13,821 nucleotides of DNA. Origin: Pseudomonadota bacterium (GTDB lineage: Bacteria; Desulfobacterota; Desulfobaccia; Desulfobaccales; 0-14-0-80-60-11). Location: positions 1 through 13,821 of the forward strand of contig JAHIKF010000266.1 in the NCBI GenBank assembly GCA_018897875.1. The letters run 5' to 3'. The notes under the pieces were generated by a model. It saw only the letters and a list, made by a program, of their open reading frames with translations, did no database searches and was not told the origin of the DNA. Below, in pieces: positions 1-6,768 of the stretch. How positions within the stretch are numbered: the first letter of the stretch is position 1; the number at the start of each line of letters is the position of its first letter. A program made the position numbers and the translations under genes.

Positions 1-75
1 AGCACCGTCATCTGGCGCGGCCTGCAACGCTTGCAGGACCTTGCCGCCGTCTGGCGCCTGTGGCGCGGCGCCTAA
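1..75 (+). CDS. C-terminal end of an unidentified protein (partial, cut by window start)
   Basis: Frame 1 is open from the first base to a TAA at 73-75 and encodes 24 residues rich in Trp, Arg and Leu (it includes the stretch WRGLQRLQDLAAVW). The amphipathic, basic, Trp-rich tail vaguely recalls the ends of some DDE transposases, but the fragment is too short to assign. It could also be out of frame or chance. The next 300 bases hold only repeats, so nothing downstream helps. Confidence 0.35.
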   Translation, partial: STVIWRGLQRLQDLAAVWRLWRGA

Positions 76-154
76 CCGTACCGCTTACTTTATTATTACC
101 GAACAATTTCAACCTATTGGGCTTCGGCAGATGATAAAACTCGGTCATCAACTC

Positions 155-226
155 CATCCCCCCTCTTCAACCCCTTACTTGTGGGTAAAGGTTAGGGCGG
201 GGGGAGAGGGCTGGGGTGAGGGGGGG
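155..226. repeat. GC-rich intergenic repeat (GGGGAGAGGGCTGGGGTGAGG type)
   Basis: A C-rich arm near 155-175 is followed by a long G-rich arm at 195-226 with the core GGGGAGAGGGCTGGGGTGAG. From memory, very similar intergenic elements are scattered through many proteobacterial genomes. Translated, they give spurious low-complexity peptides. No coding potential is seen. Together with the element at 282-320 it fills most of the gene-free stretch 76-373, which otherwise shows only a 10-bp palindrome, CGATATATCG, at 339-348. Confidence 0.55.
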
Positions 227-281
227 CCAACTTGCCCCAGCGACCCATCGAAATACGCCAAAGCTTAAGTGAACAGCATTG

Positions 282-320
282 CCCCTAAATTCCCCTTCAG
301 GAAAGGGGGACTTAAAAAAG
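282..320 (+). repeat. CCCCCTAAATCCCC...AAAGGGGGACTT repeat, copy 1
   Basis: C-rich then G-rich arms (CCCCTAAATTCCCC, then GAAAGGGGGACTTAAAA) form an imperfect hairpin. The same element occurs at 1136-1173 in the same orientation and at 1090-1124 inverted. It lies about 50 bases beyond the stop of mobA, so on the minus strand it could act as a weak 3' structure for that transcript. Confidence 0.6.
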
Positions 321-373
321 GTTGCCGAAAAATCACAGCGATATATCGATCATATGAGTTACGGAACCTGCCC

Positions 374-1054
374 CTAGTCGCCAGAGGTGCTCCCGGGGTT
401 ACCCACCCGGCCGGATGAGTCTCGCAACGATCCCGTTCCGGCCAGCCAGGCCTCGGCCCGATGCAGGTCCCAGGGGGTATTGAGGTTAAAAAAACTCCGG
501 CCTTCGGGGTCCAGGGCGAGTACCTCGGTCTCCGATAAAATCTGGGGCCGGCAAACCTCCAGAAAACGAGTGGGGCGGCGGTCGGTCTGGAGGAAATTTT
601 GCAAGGCTGGCAACAGGCGGACGGAATAGAGCCCGGGAAACGGCTCCAGGCCCCGGGGGGACCGGCAAACCACCGCCGGGCGGGAGGTGTGGCCGGCCCG
701 GGCCGCCAGTGCGGCCAAGAGGGCCGGGGCCAGAAAGGGGTTGTCCACTGCCGCGGCCAGCACCCAGGGGGTTCGGGCCGAGAAGAGCGCGGTGATCAGG
801 CCACCGGCCGGTCCCTGGAAAGGCCGCAAATCCGTCATGAGGGGCAGGCCGAAGGCCAGATGGGCCAGGGGCTGGTTGGTGATGAGCCATGAGATCGTGA
901 CCAGGGGGGCCAGGGCCTCGTTCACCCAGAGGGTCAAAGGCTTGCCGCCCAGTTGCAGGGCCGCCTTGTCCTGCCCCAGCCGTCGGCTGAAGCCTCCGGC
1001 CAGGATGGCTCCGGTGAGGCGCGCCGCGCCAGATTTTCCAGTTCTTAATTGCAT
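374..1054 (-). CDS. mobA: Molybdenum cofactor guanylyltransferase MobA
   Basis: Transfers GMP from GTP to molybdopterin to make the guanine dinucleotide cofactor used by DMSO-reductase-family enzymes such as formate dehydrogenases. It is cytoplasmic. The N-terminal nucleotide-binding signature AILAGGFSRRLGQDKA is clear (about residues 14-30), followed by a GPAGGL segment, the acidic AAVDNPF motif and the C-terminal FFNLNTPWDL motif. The 226 aa are slightly longer than the roughly 195 of E. coli MobA. I chose the ATG at 1054. The frame stays open upstream to 1162, but those codons run through a repeat element and give a spurious Pro/Gly-rich leader. No strong ribosome site is seen before 1054. 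It lies downstream of mobB on the same strand, separated by 196 bases filled with repeats. Confidence 0.93.
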   Translation of the reverse strand: MQLRTGKSGAARLTGAILAGGFSRRLGQDKAALQLGGKPLTLWVNEALAPLVTISWLITNQPLAHLAFGLPLMTDLRPFQGPAGGLITALFSARTPWVLAAAVDNPFLAPALLAALAARAGHTSRPAVVCRSPRGLEPFPGLYSVRLLPALQNFLQTDRRPTRFLEVCRPQILSETEVLALDPEGRSFFNLNTPWDLHRAEAWLAGTGSLRDSSGRVGNPGSTSGD

Positions 1055-1089
1055 AAGTCCGCTGCTTATTTGGAAGGGGTTTTTATTAG

Positions 1090-1173
1090 CCCCCTTTCCC
1101 AAAGGGGGGCAGGGGGGATTTTTATAACCGCTTGAAAATCCCCCTAAATCCCCCTTTTTCAAAGGGGGACTTT
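1090..1173. repeat. Head-to-head pair of CCCCCTAAATCCCC-type repeats between mobB and mobA
   Basis: The copy at 1136-1173 has the same orientation as 282-320. The copy at 1090-1124 is its inverse. Their inner ends GGGGGGATTTT (1113-1123) and AAAATCCCCC (1136-1145) are complementary, so the pair can fold into one large hairpin in the mobB-mobA transcript. It may attenuate mobA or protect the upstream message. Its arms also explain the spurious upstream extension of the mobA frame. Confidence 0.65.
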
Positions 1174-1250
1174 CTGCATGAGTAATCCTTGAGGATTGGA
1201 TAATAATTTACGCTGATATTCCCAACCAAGCATTAGCCTTCTTGCCGGCA

Positions 1251-1787
1251 TCACCGGCCTCCCAGCTGATCCTGGATAAACCGGCCGATTGCCGCCACCT
1301 GCAGGGGATTAAACACCGGCAGGTGGGTAGGCAGCGGACGAGCGCTGACCCAGGCGACCAGGCGGGGATAGTCCGGGAGCTTTGAGGCGGCATCCGGCGG
1401 GGCCAGGCCCACCTTGGGCAGATGGCTGGTTTTGTACCCTTCCACCAGGATGAGATCGGCGGCCTGCGCCAATTCGGCCAGAATTGCCTCCAGCGGCGGC
1501 TCCTCGGCACTGGAACGGGTGATCTGCAGCAGTCCCGGGGCCGCCAGGGCCACCAGCCGCGCCCCGGCCTGGCGGTAGCGCCAGGTGTCTTTGCCGTCAT
1601 CCCCCAGATGTTGATGATGGGAGTGCTTCAGGACTGCGACCTTGAGCCCCTGGGCGCTAAACCACTCCAGCAACCGGCAGATGAGCTCGGTCTTGCCGGA
1701 ATTGGATGACCCCACAATGGCAAAGGCTTTAGGCCTCAGTGCGGGGGAAGCGGGGGGAGCTGGCGCAGCAGGAGGAGAGGCGATCAA
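1251..1787 (-). CDS. mobB: Molybdopterin-guanine dinucleotide biosynthesis adaptor MobB
   Basis: A GTP-binding P-loop protein that assists MobA in molybdenum cofactor maturation. The Walker A motif GSSNSGKTEL is at about residues 26-35. The family motif VLKHSHHQ (about 52-59), a conserved DTWRYRQAGA segment and the Walker-B-like DLILVEGYK (about 111-119) follow. At 178 aa it has the usual length. The first 18 residues are Pro/Ala-rich and unconserved. Start: TTG at 1787, the only start-like codon before the P-loop that fits. It overlaps the stop of the upstream regulator in a TTGA junction, which implies translational coupling. The nearby gene mobA is the functional partner. Confidence 0.92.
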   Translation of the reverse strand: MIASPPAAPAPPASPALRPKAFAIVGSSNSGKTELICRLLEWFSAQGLKVAVLKHSHHQHLGDDGKDTWRYRQAGARLVALAAPGLLQITRSSAEEPPLEAILAELAQAADLILVEGYKTSHLPKVGLAPPDAASKLPDYPRLVAWVSARPLPTHLPVFNPLQVAAIGRFIQDQLGGR

Positions 1788-2242
1788 GGTTCAGGAACGT
1801 ATTGTTCGAGGATTTTTTCTCTTTTGACATTGCGGTTGAGATAGATGGCGCACCGGGAGCACGGCCCCTCGCAGAGCGTACCCCGATACTCCCGCACTTC
1901 ATAACAGGGTCGCCAGGGGAGCTGAAACGCCGGGCATTCCTCTTTCTTGTCGCAATCGTAGATATTCCAGCAGGGGGCCAGCACCATGAGGTTGCGCAGG
2001 CAGGCCAGGGTAAAGCCCCGGTCATGGATCAGACTGTTGATCTGGCCGATCTGGGACACATCAAAACTGGAATAGAGCCGGTTGTTGGTGTTTTTCTCTC
2101 GTAACGGCTTGATGAAGCCTTCTTTTTCATATTCCCGGATGCGTTTTTGGGAAAGGTTCACCAGCCGGGAGACCTCGTTGATGAGACAGAGCTCTCCGCC
2201 ATCACCTTCGCAACGGAAATATTTGGTTTTTCCTCGGGCCAT
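1784..2242 (-). CDS. MerR-family regulator with C-terminal cysteine-rich domain
   Basis: The N-terminal winged-helix DNA-binding region spans about residues 17-85. It has the helix-turn-helix INEVSRLVNLSQKRIREYEK, wing residues NRLYSSFDV and a short following helix. In place of the usual long dimerisation coiled coil, the C-terminal part holds seven cysteines at 91, 97, 103, 113, 124, 128 and 131, beginning with PCWNIYDC and ending with CEGPCSRC. Three more lie at 11, 19 and 81. Such spacing suggests an iron-sulfur cluster or metal site, but which one cannot be told. At 152 aa it has normal MerR size. The four-base overlap with mobB suggests it acts in molybdenum cofactor or molybdoenzyme control. 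ATG at 2242; the ribosome site is weak. Confidence 0.85.
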   Translation of the reverse strand: MARGKTKYFRCEGDGGELCLINEVSRLVNLSQKRIREYEKEGFIKPLREKNTNNRLYSSFDVSQIGQINSLIHDRGFTLACLRNLMVLAPCWNIYDCDKKEECPAFQLPWRPCYEVREYRGTLCEGPCSRCAIYLNRNVKREKILEQYVPEP

Positions 2243-2330
2243 AGATCATTCTATAAGAAAATAGGTATATACAATGTTACATAGAACGCCTGTTTATACA
2301 AGAAAAAACTCATCGGCTCAGGCGCCTGCT
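2243..2330 (-). promoter_or_regulatory. AT-rich putative promoter region of regulator-mobB-mobA
   Basis: This 88-bp stretch is markedly AT-rich compared with its surroundings. It contains the 8-bp palindrome GTATATAC near 2264-2271. On the minus strand it has a -35-like TTGTAT 17 bases before AACATT, but no convincing consensus pair. A promoter here, possibly autoregulated by the MerR-type protein, is inferred mainly from composition and position. Confidence 0.3.
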
Positions 2331-2361
2331 CTCCCGAAACTGATGCGGTCATCTCTGGTAT

Positions 2362-2730
2362 TCAGTGTGCCTCTAAAATTTTTCCCACCTCTTCACGGAT
2401 GCGCTCCGGGATGAGCGCCCCGGCGAACCGCCCCTGACCGTTGATGTATACCAGCGGGGTGGGGATGGACTGGGAGTTCAGCAGCGCGGTTTGGGGCAGG
2501 CTGGGCCCCCGGGGGTCGGTGAGCACGTTGATATACGAAACCTCCACCTGGCCGGGGAAGGCGCGGTTTAGGGTCAGGGCCAGGGCCTTGGTCTGCATCT
2601 CCAGGCTGACCGCGGCCAGGGGGTCGCCGGGTTCGTTGTGGTCGTGATGACCGCTGCAACCGCAGGCGCAACCGGAGGCCTGGGCCGCGGGGGCGTCGTA
2701 AATTACCACCTGCACCGTATCCGGGGTCAT
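2362..2730 (-). CDS. Small thioredoxin-like protein with Cys/His cluster (YuzD-like)
   Basis: A 122-aa cytoplasmic protein. The N-terminal strand VQVVIYDAP is followed by CACGC (residues 21-25) and HHDH (28-31). The middle resembles the Bacillus YuzD / thioredoxin-like layout: a helix, FPGQVEVSYINVLTD, then IPTPLVYINGQ with the cis-proline and strand, and a closing helix. In classical thioredoxins the N-terminal site is CxxC. Here it is a CxCxC plus His-rich insertion, so metal binding or metal delivery is at least as likely as disulfide exchange. Function unknown. A very strong ribosome site (AAGGAGGAGG) precedes the ATG. It lies 119 bases upstream of the MerR-mobBA genes on the same strand and could share their role. 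Confidence 0.75.
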   Translation of the reverse strand: MTPDTVQVVIYDAPAAQASGCACGCSGHHDHNEPGDPLAAVSLEMQTKALALTLNRAFPGQVEVSYINVLTDPRGPSLPQTALLNSQSIPTPLVYINGQGRFAGALIPERIREEVGKILEAH

Positions 2731-2773
2731 ATCCTCCTCCTTAGGCTTTATCGGGTGGGTCTACCTTTCTGAT

Positions 2774-2810
2774 ATCCCGGCGGTTCCCCTACCGTTCGCC
2801 ATTCCGGGAT
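2774..2810. promoter_or_regulatory. Composite inverted repeat upstream of the thioredoxin-like gene
   Basis: ATCCCGG (2774-2780) pairs with CCGGGAT (2804-2810), and inside it CGGT (2781-2784) pairs with ACCG (2791-2794). This gives an 11-bp stem with one asymmetric bulge. It sits 44-80 bases before the ATG of the thioredoxin-like gene, either in its promoter or in its 5' leader. A second hairpin with a T5 loop (CGGCAA/TTGCCG) is at 2877-2893. Neither is followed by a T-run on the minus strand, so they do not look like simple terminators. The rest of 2731-2997 shows no gene. Confidence 0.35.
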
Positions 2811-2997
2811 GCCGGGAGAACTGATCCGATGAATTCGTTATAACTTAAGATGTTGTCAGTTCCGCCGCCAGTCCCCCGGCAATTTTTTTGCCGACGCACC
2901 GGAGGAAGCCAAGAAACCAGATACAAATCTGACCTTACCAGAATAAGTGATGTTAAGCGGTCGCGCCTGAGCTGTTGGCTCACCTGTAAATCATGCA

Positions 2998-3095
2998 AAG
3001 GTTGGTGGGGCGGGCCTCCGTGCCCGCCACTGCCATAAGCTCTGCCAAAAGCTCTATGAAGCCCTGATGTCCCTCATGCTTAGGGACAAATAGCA
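2998..3095. repeat. Intergenic repeat-like element with two hairpins at the 3' end of the glcF-like gene
   Basis: Contains GGCGGGC (3009-3015) pairing with GCCCGCC (3022-3028) around CTCCGT, and GTCCCT (3069-3074) pairing with AGGGAC (3082-3087). The first hairpin is of the same style as those at 4461-4477, 8441-8476 and 9231-9266. It starts a few bases after the stop of the iron-sulfur gene and may be its 3' structure. No coding sequence is credible here. Confidence 0.5.
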
Positions 3096-3101
3096 GCCCC
3101 C

Positions 3102-4421
3102 CTATCGCCTTGACGTGCCCCTCAAGCCCTCGGCATAAATTTCCACCGCGTGTTTCACTTGGACCCGCAGCCCGGCCTGGGACAGCATGTCGGTGATTTG
3201 GAGCATGCAGGCGGGGCAGCCGGTGGCCACCACCCGGCAGTGCGATGCGGCGATGTTGTCCCGCTTGCGTTGGCCGATGGCCGCCGAGGCCTCGTAGTGC
3301 TGGAGATTGAAGCTGCCGCCGCAGCCGCAGCACCAGTCGGACTCGGGCATCTCGGTGAGGATGTAGGCGGGGTTGGCCTGAATCAGGACCCGGGGCTGGG
3401 TCGCCACCCCCAGCGATTGTTTCAGATGGCAGGGATCGTGATAGGTCAGGGGGATCCGGCCGGCCTCCGGGCCAATGGCCGCTGGGGCCACCCCCAGCCT
3501 ATCCACCAGGAACTGGCTGATGTCCAGGGTTTTGGCCGCCAGGGCGGCTATCCGTTCCTGTACCCCCGGTTCGGCGTCGGACATCATGAGGGGCCAGAGG
3601 TTTTTAATGGTGGCGCTGCAGGTGGCGCAGGCAGTGACCAGAAAATCGCAGGGCAGGGCGGGATCGTCCAAAAGTTCCAGATTGAGGCGAACCAGTTGCC
3701 GGAAGGTCTGGGTATCGCCGCCGGACAGGGCCGGAATGCCGCAGCAGCCCTGGCCGGCGGGGAGATGCACCCCCACCCCGTGGTGGTCCAGAACCTGGAG
3801 CACGGCGTCGGCCACCTGGGGATAGAGCTTGTCGATGAGGCAGCCGACGAAAAAGGCCACCCTGAGGTTGGCGGCCCCGGGAGCGGTGTCCCGCCGGGGG
3901 ACCTTAAGGTGCCAGGGGATGGGCGCCAGGGGGGTGAAGTGCCGGTCGGACAAGAGCGGCGACATGAACCGGGCGCAGGAGGAGCCCAGGAGGTCGTCCA
4001 CCGGCCTGACAAATATCCCCTGGAATTTGGCGCCCCAGGCCAGGATGCGGTTGAACCAGTCCGGCCGGCTAAGGAGCCCCCGGAAGATAACTTTTTTCAC
4101 CGGGGACAGCCCCAGGTAACCCGCCAGGATGGCCCGGGCCTTGATGAAGATATCCAACACCTTGACGCCGGAAGGACAGTTGGCGGCGCAGGAGCCGCAC
4201 AGCAGGCAGCGGCTCAGATGATCCTGGACCCCTTGGGGGTTGGTGAGAATTTCCTGGGCCAGGCCGGAGAGGAGGGCCAGCTTGCCCCGGGCCACGTCGG
4301 CCTCCCGCCCGGTCTGGGCGAACAGGGGGCACACTGCCTGGCACAGGCCGCAGCGCATGCAGCTCACCAACTGGCCTTCCAGTTCGGCCATGAGCCGGAC
4401 CAGCTCCTTGAGGCTGGACAT
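3102..4421 (-). CDS. glcF: Glycolate/lactate dehydrogenase-type iron-sulfur subunit (GlcF/LldE-like, CCG domains)
   Basis: An electron-transfer protein with two N-terminal [4Fe-4S] motifs, CMRCGLCQAVCP (residues 21-32) and CLLCGSCAANCP (72-83). Two cysteine-rich CCG domains follow, marked by GQGCCGIPALSGGD and DWCCGCGGSFN, each with an upstream Cys motif (FFVGCLID; HDPCH). The layout and the 439-aa length match GlcF of glycolate oxidase and related heterodisulfide-reductase-like subunits. The normal flavin partner GlcD is not in this window, so the substrate is open: glycolate, lactate or another donor. I chose the ATG at 4421, preceded by GGGGAAAATAATT, over a TTG five codons upstream. Upstream on the same strand is the response regulator, 250 bases away. 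Confidence 0.85.
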   Translation of the reverse strand: MSSLKELVRLMAELEGQLVSCMRCGLCQAVCPLFAQTGREADVARGKLALLSGLAQEILTNPQGVQDHLSRCLLCGSCAANCPSGVKVLDIFIKARAILAGYLGLSPVKKVIFRGLLSRPDWFNRILAWGAKFQGIFVRPVDDLLGSSCARFMSPLLSDRHFTPLAPIPWHLKVPRRDTAPGAANLRVAFFVGCLIDKLYPQVADAVLQVLDHHGVGVHLPAGQGCCGIPALSGGDTQTFRQLVRLNLELLDDPALPCDFLVTACATCSATIKNLWPLMMSDAEPGVQERIAALAAKTLDISQFLVDRLGVAPAAIGPEAGRIPLTYHDPCHLKQSLGVATQPRVLIQANPAYILTEMPESDWCCGCGGSFNLQHYEASAAIGQRKRDNIAASHCRVVATGCPACMLQITDMLSQAGLRVQVKHAVEIYAEGLRGTSRR

Positions 4422-4441
4422 AATTATTTTCCCCAAGAGCC

Positions 4442-4489
4442 GTCAGCCGTCAGGAATTATGGCGGGCAGTGCCCGCCCTACAGGCTGAC
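4442..4489. repeat. Nested palindromic repeat upstream of the glcF-like gene
   Basis: The inner hairpin GGCGGGC/GCCCGCC (4461-4467 and 4471-4477, loop AGT) sits inside an outer inverted repeat GTCAGCC (4442-4448) / GGCTGAC (4483-4489). On the minus strand it lies 20-70 bases before the ATG at 4421, so it is probably in the 5' leader. GTCAGC-type stutters occur on both sides (near 4438-4453 and 4505-4520). Confidence 0.55.
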
Positions 4490-4627
4490 TCTCTTAAGAG
4501 CTTTCAGTCGTCAGCTATCAGCAAAAAAAATCCAATTCGAGACTCTGGAACGACTGATGACAATGCCGCATCGCGGTGGCTTATATTCTAGTTGCTATCT
4601 TTGGCTGGCGCAGGATTGCGTCGCGTC

Positions 4628-4644
4628 GGGGCGCAGTGCGCCCC
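4628..4644. repeat. GGGGCGCAGTGCGCCCC palindrome after the response-regulator gene
   Basis: A perfect 17-bp palindrome (GGGGCG, loop CAGTG, CGCCCC) begins 27 bases past the stop of the response-regulator gene. It could act as a 3'-end stabiliser or part of a terminator, but on the minus strand no T-run follows. The remaining bases 4490-4627 show no gene. Confidence 0.45.
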
Positions 4645-4670
4645 CGGCCGTTGGCGGTGGACTGAAAAAA

Positions 4671-5114
4671 TTACCCCAGGAAAATCCGAAAGGCTTGCTG
4701 TTTCATCCGCCTCAGTTCTTCTTGCGTCTGGCGCAGGTTTTTCTGGTGCATGGCGTGGCGAATCTTGCGGGTGATTTCGTCCATGCTCAGGGGCTTGTAA
4801 ACGATGTCCACCTGCGCCAGGTAAAAGCACTGCCGGGACAGGTTCCGTTGGTGCAGCATGACGATGAAGCGGGTGGCGGGATGACGGAGACGGGCGCTTT
4901 CCAGGAACTGCTGATGATCGGGCTGGCGGTGGTCGATAATGACCAGGTCAAAGCAGCCTTCTTCCAGGGCAGCCAGGGCTTCGGGAACCGTGTTCACCAG
5001 CTTCAAGTCCTCAATACCCAGGAGTTTGATCACCGAAGATAAAAAGGCGCGGCACCACTCCTCCTGGTCCACCACCAGGATACGCCCCTGACTGCACCTT
5101 TCCTGGTTGTACAT
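4671..5114 (-). CDS. Stand-alone response regulator receiver-domain protein
   Basis: A 147-aa CheY-like receiver domain with no DNA-binding or enzymatic output domain. The acidic pocket is ILVVDQEE (Asp16, Glu18), the phospho-acceptor is Asp61 in DLVIIDHRQPD, and the switch lysine is Lys107 in VYKPLS. The usual Thr/Ser after the fourth strand is replaced: the strand reads FIVMLHQ, putting His88 at that position, so signalling may be altered. The last 30 residues form a charged helix (QKNLRQTQEELRRMKQQ) that may be a coiled coil for partner binding. No histidine kinase is in the window. AAGGAG lies just before the ATG at 5114. Confidence 0.88.
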   Translation of the reverse strand: MYNQERCSQGRILVVDQEEWCRAFLSSVIKLLGIEDLKLVNTVPEALAALEEGCFDLVIIDHRQPDHQQFLESARLRHPATRFIVMLHQRNLSRQCFYLAQVDIVYKPLSMDEITRKIRHAMHQKNLRQTQEELRRMKQQAFRIFLG

Positions 5115-5142
5115 GGGGAGGTCTCCTTAAAAGAGCACTATC

Positions 5143-5157
5143 TCACTTTACTAGTGA
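5143..5157. promoter_or_regulatory. 15-bp dyad upstream of the response-regulator gene
   Basis: TCACT (5143-5147) and AGTGA (5153-5157) are separated by five bases. On the minus strand the dyad overlaps a plausible but weak promoter (TTGCAG, 17 bases, TAAAGT) about 30-60 bases before the ATG. It could be an operator. The dyad is short, so chance is possible. Confidence 0.25.
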
Positions 5158-5251
5158 ATGAACCTGGCTGCAAGACCCCCGAGGGTTTTTCCCGAGGGCC
5201 AACCTCTTGGGGCTCGCAGCGCGATAGCGAAGACCGGCGCCCTGTTGCCGG

Positions 5252-6610
5252 CTAGGCCGGGATGACGATTTCTTCTTGAGGGTTGATGGGGCTCAGGATC
5301 ATGCCGGTCATCACCTTGGGGTAGAAGTAGGTGGATTTGCGCGGCATGGTGAGGCCGGCCGTCGCCACCTCCTGCACCTGCTCAATGCGGGTGGGGTTGA
5401 GCAAAAACGCCAAACGGGCTTCTCCCTGGCTCACCGCGGCCACGACTTCGCTGATCTTGCTGGTGTACTTGCAGGTTTCCTGGTCATCCTGGGCCTGGGC
5501 GTCGAGCCCCATGACCTTTTCAAAAATCAGGTAGTTCAAGACCGCCACATCCAGTTGGGCCAGGGCCGGGTGCATCTGCCGGGCCAGCACCGTTTGCCGC
5601 ACGCCCGGGCGCAGGATCAGACGCCAGGCCTTGCGCCCGAACCCCAGAACCACGTAGGCGCTTTCCCCCGCCGGGACCTCCGCCAGGGTTTGCTGGAGAA
5701 AGTCTTCGTAGCCCTGGCCGAATTCGTGGGCCGCGGGCAGGGAGACGATCTCGAAGTATTCCTTCAGGCGTCCCATGACCCAGGACTCTTCCAGGTTTTT
5801 CAGCCGCGGTCCGCCCAACAGGCGGTGGGCCATGAGGATGAGCAGGTCCGGGTCGAACATGTTGGACAGGTACATGAGGGTATAATTGAACGGCGCCTCA
5901 GGTGAGGCCTGGGGATAGCGCTGCTTCATCAACTTCTGAAAGTTCAGCGAGGTTTCGTAACGGTGGTGGCCGTCAGCGATAAACAGGGGCATCTCCAAAA
6001 AGGTCCGGTGCACCCCTTTGACCGCCTCGGCATCGGTGATCCGGTAGAGGCGCTGAACGTAGCCCAGAGTGTCTTTAAAATCCATCAGGGGGGAGTCGGG
6101 CCGCGCCCCCTTAAGCAGGCTCACCACCCGGTCGGCGGGGTCGGGATAGATGGAAAAGATGGGGGAGAAGTTGGCCTGGGAGGCCTTGAACAACTCCAGG
6201 CGGTCGGCCTTGGCCGCGGAAAAGGTCTGCTCGTGGGGCCGGATGCCGCCCCCGCTCAAAGGCTCCAGACGCACCAGGGCGGCTACGGCGCCCCGGGTGA
6301 AGCTGTGTCCGGCATGCTGAAACTCGGTCTCCCAGTAGTAGAACGCCGGCGCCTGATCCCGCACCAGCACCGCGTCTTTCTCCCATTGGCGAAAGAGCGC
6401 CCCGGCCCGGGTGTAGCGGTTGGTGAGCCGGTCGTCCCCGGGGGCGGGCTGGGGCAGGATCAGATGAACCATATTATTCGGGTGCCGGTCGGCAAACGCC
6501 TGGCGCTCCGCCGGCCGGATCACATCGTAGGGCGGCGTGACCACCTCGGTGAGATTGGGCACCTTGGCAGGATTATAGAACAGCCCCCGGAAAGGGGCGA
6601 TGATCGCCAC
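5252..6610 (-). CDS. DUF1015 family protein
   Basis: A 452-aa member of the conserved DUF1015 family, whose biochemical role I cannot state. The N-terminus IIAPFRGLFYNPAKV with PPYDVI (about residues 26-31), the HEQTFSAAKADR motif (126-137), the signature ADGHHRYETSL (about 212-222) and the C-terminal KYTSKISEVVAAV segment are all typical. No signal peptide or membrane segment is seen, so it is probably cytoplasmic. I chose the GTG at 6610 because AGGAGG stands nine bases upstream and family homology starts there. The frame remains open for 21 more codons, but without a ribosome site or family similarity. It has its own promoter and is divergent from speD. Confidence 0.88.
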   Translation of the reverse strand: MAIIAPFRGLFYNPAKVPNLTEVVTPPYDVIRPAERQAFADRHPNNMVHLILPQPAPGDDRLTNRYTRAGALFRQWEKDAVLVRDQAPAFYYWETEFQHAGHSFTRGAVAALVRLEPLSGGGIRPHEQTFSAAKADRLELFKASQANFSPIFSIYPDPADRVVSLLKGARPDSPLMDFKDTLGYVQRLYRITDAEAVKGVHRTFLEMPLFIADGHHRYETSLNFQKLMKQRYPQASPEAPFNYTLMYLSNMFDPDLLILMAHRLLGGPRLKNLEESWVMGRLKEYFEIVSLPAAHEFGQGYEDFLQQTLAEVPAGESAYVVLGFGRKAWRLILRPGVRQTVLARQMHPALAQLDVAVLNYLIFEKVMGLDAQAQDDQETCKYTSKISEVVAAVSQGEARLAFLLNPTRIEQVQEVATAGLTMPRKSTYFYPKVMTGMILSPINPQEEIVIPA

Positions 6611-6645
6611 GTTGACGGTCCTCCTCCACAGATAATAACTTCTTA

Positions 6646-6673
6646 AATTTACCACCAATCTGGGGAGCGTCAA
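6646..6673 (-). promoter_or_regulatory. Sigma-70-like promoter of the DUF1015 gene
   Basis: On the minus strand TTGACG (6668-6673) and TAAATT (6646-6651) are separated by 16 bases, 36 bases before the GTG start. The expected transcript would begin near 6638 with a short leader containing the AGGAGG ribosome site. Confidence 0.5.
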
Positions 6674-6733
6674 TAGTTATTGGCATAATATCCCATTCTC
6701 GCGGGCATCCGCGGCCAAAACCCCAAATAATTA

Positions 6734-6762
6734 TTGACCGGAGGTGACAGGCAAGTTATATT
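6734..6762 (+). promoter_or_regulatory. Near-consensus sigma-70 promoter of the speD transcript
   Basis: TTGACC (6734-6739) and TATATT (6757-6762) are separated by exactly 17 bases, five of six matches in each hexamer. The start of transcription should be near 6768-6770. That leaves a leader of about 260 bases before speD, long enough for a regulatory RNA. Confidence 0.7.
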
Positions 6763-6768
6763 TTTCGA

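Noticed and set aside
41..268. 75-codon open frame at the left edge
   Set aside because: Runs through GC-rich repeats, has no ribosome site and overlaps the end of the frame-1 remnant.
1055..1162. Longer MobA start at 1162
   Set aside because: The extra 36 codons run through an intergenic repeat element that gives a known kind of spurious peptide. MobA homology starts after the ATG at 1054.
2789..3038. Short open frames on both strands between the thioredoxin-like gene and the glcF-like gene
   Set aside because: They cross hairpin repeats and lack credible starts.
3150..5042. A 630-codon open frame on the plus strand
   Set aside because: It lies antisense to the iron-sulfur protein and the response regulator, both of which have clear family motifs. 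Its translation is low-complexity Gly/Gln/His-rich, typical of a GC-rich shadow frame.
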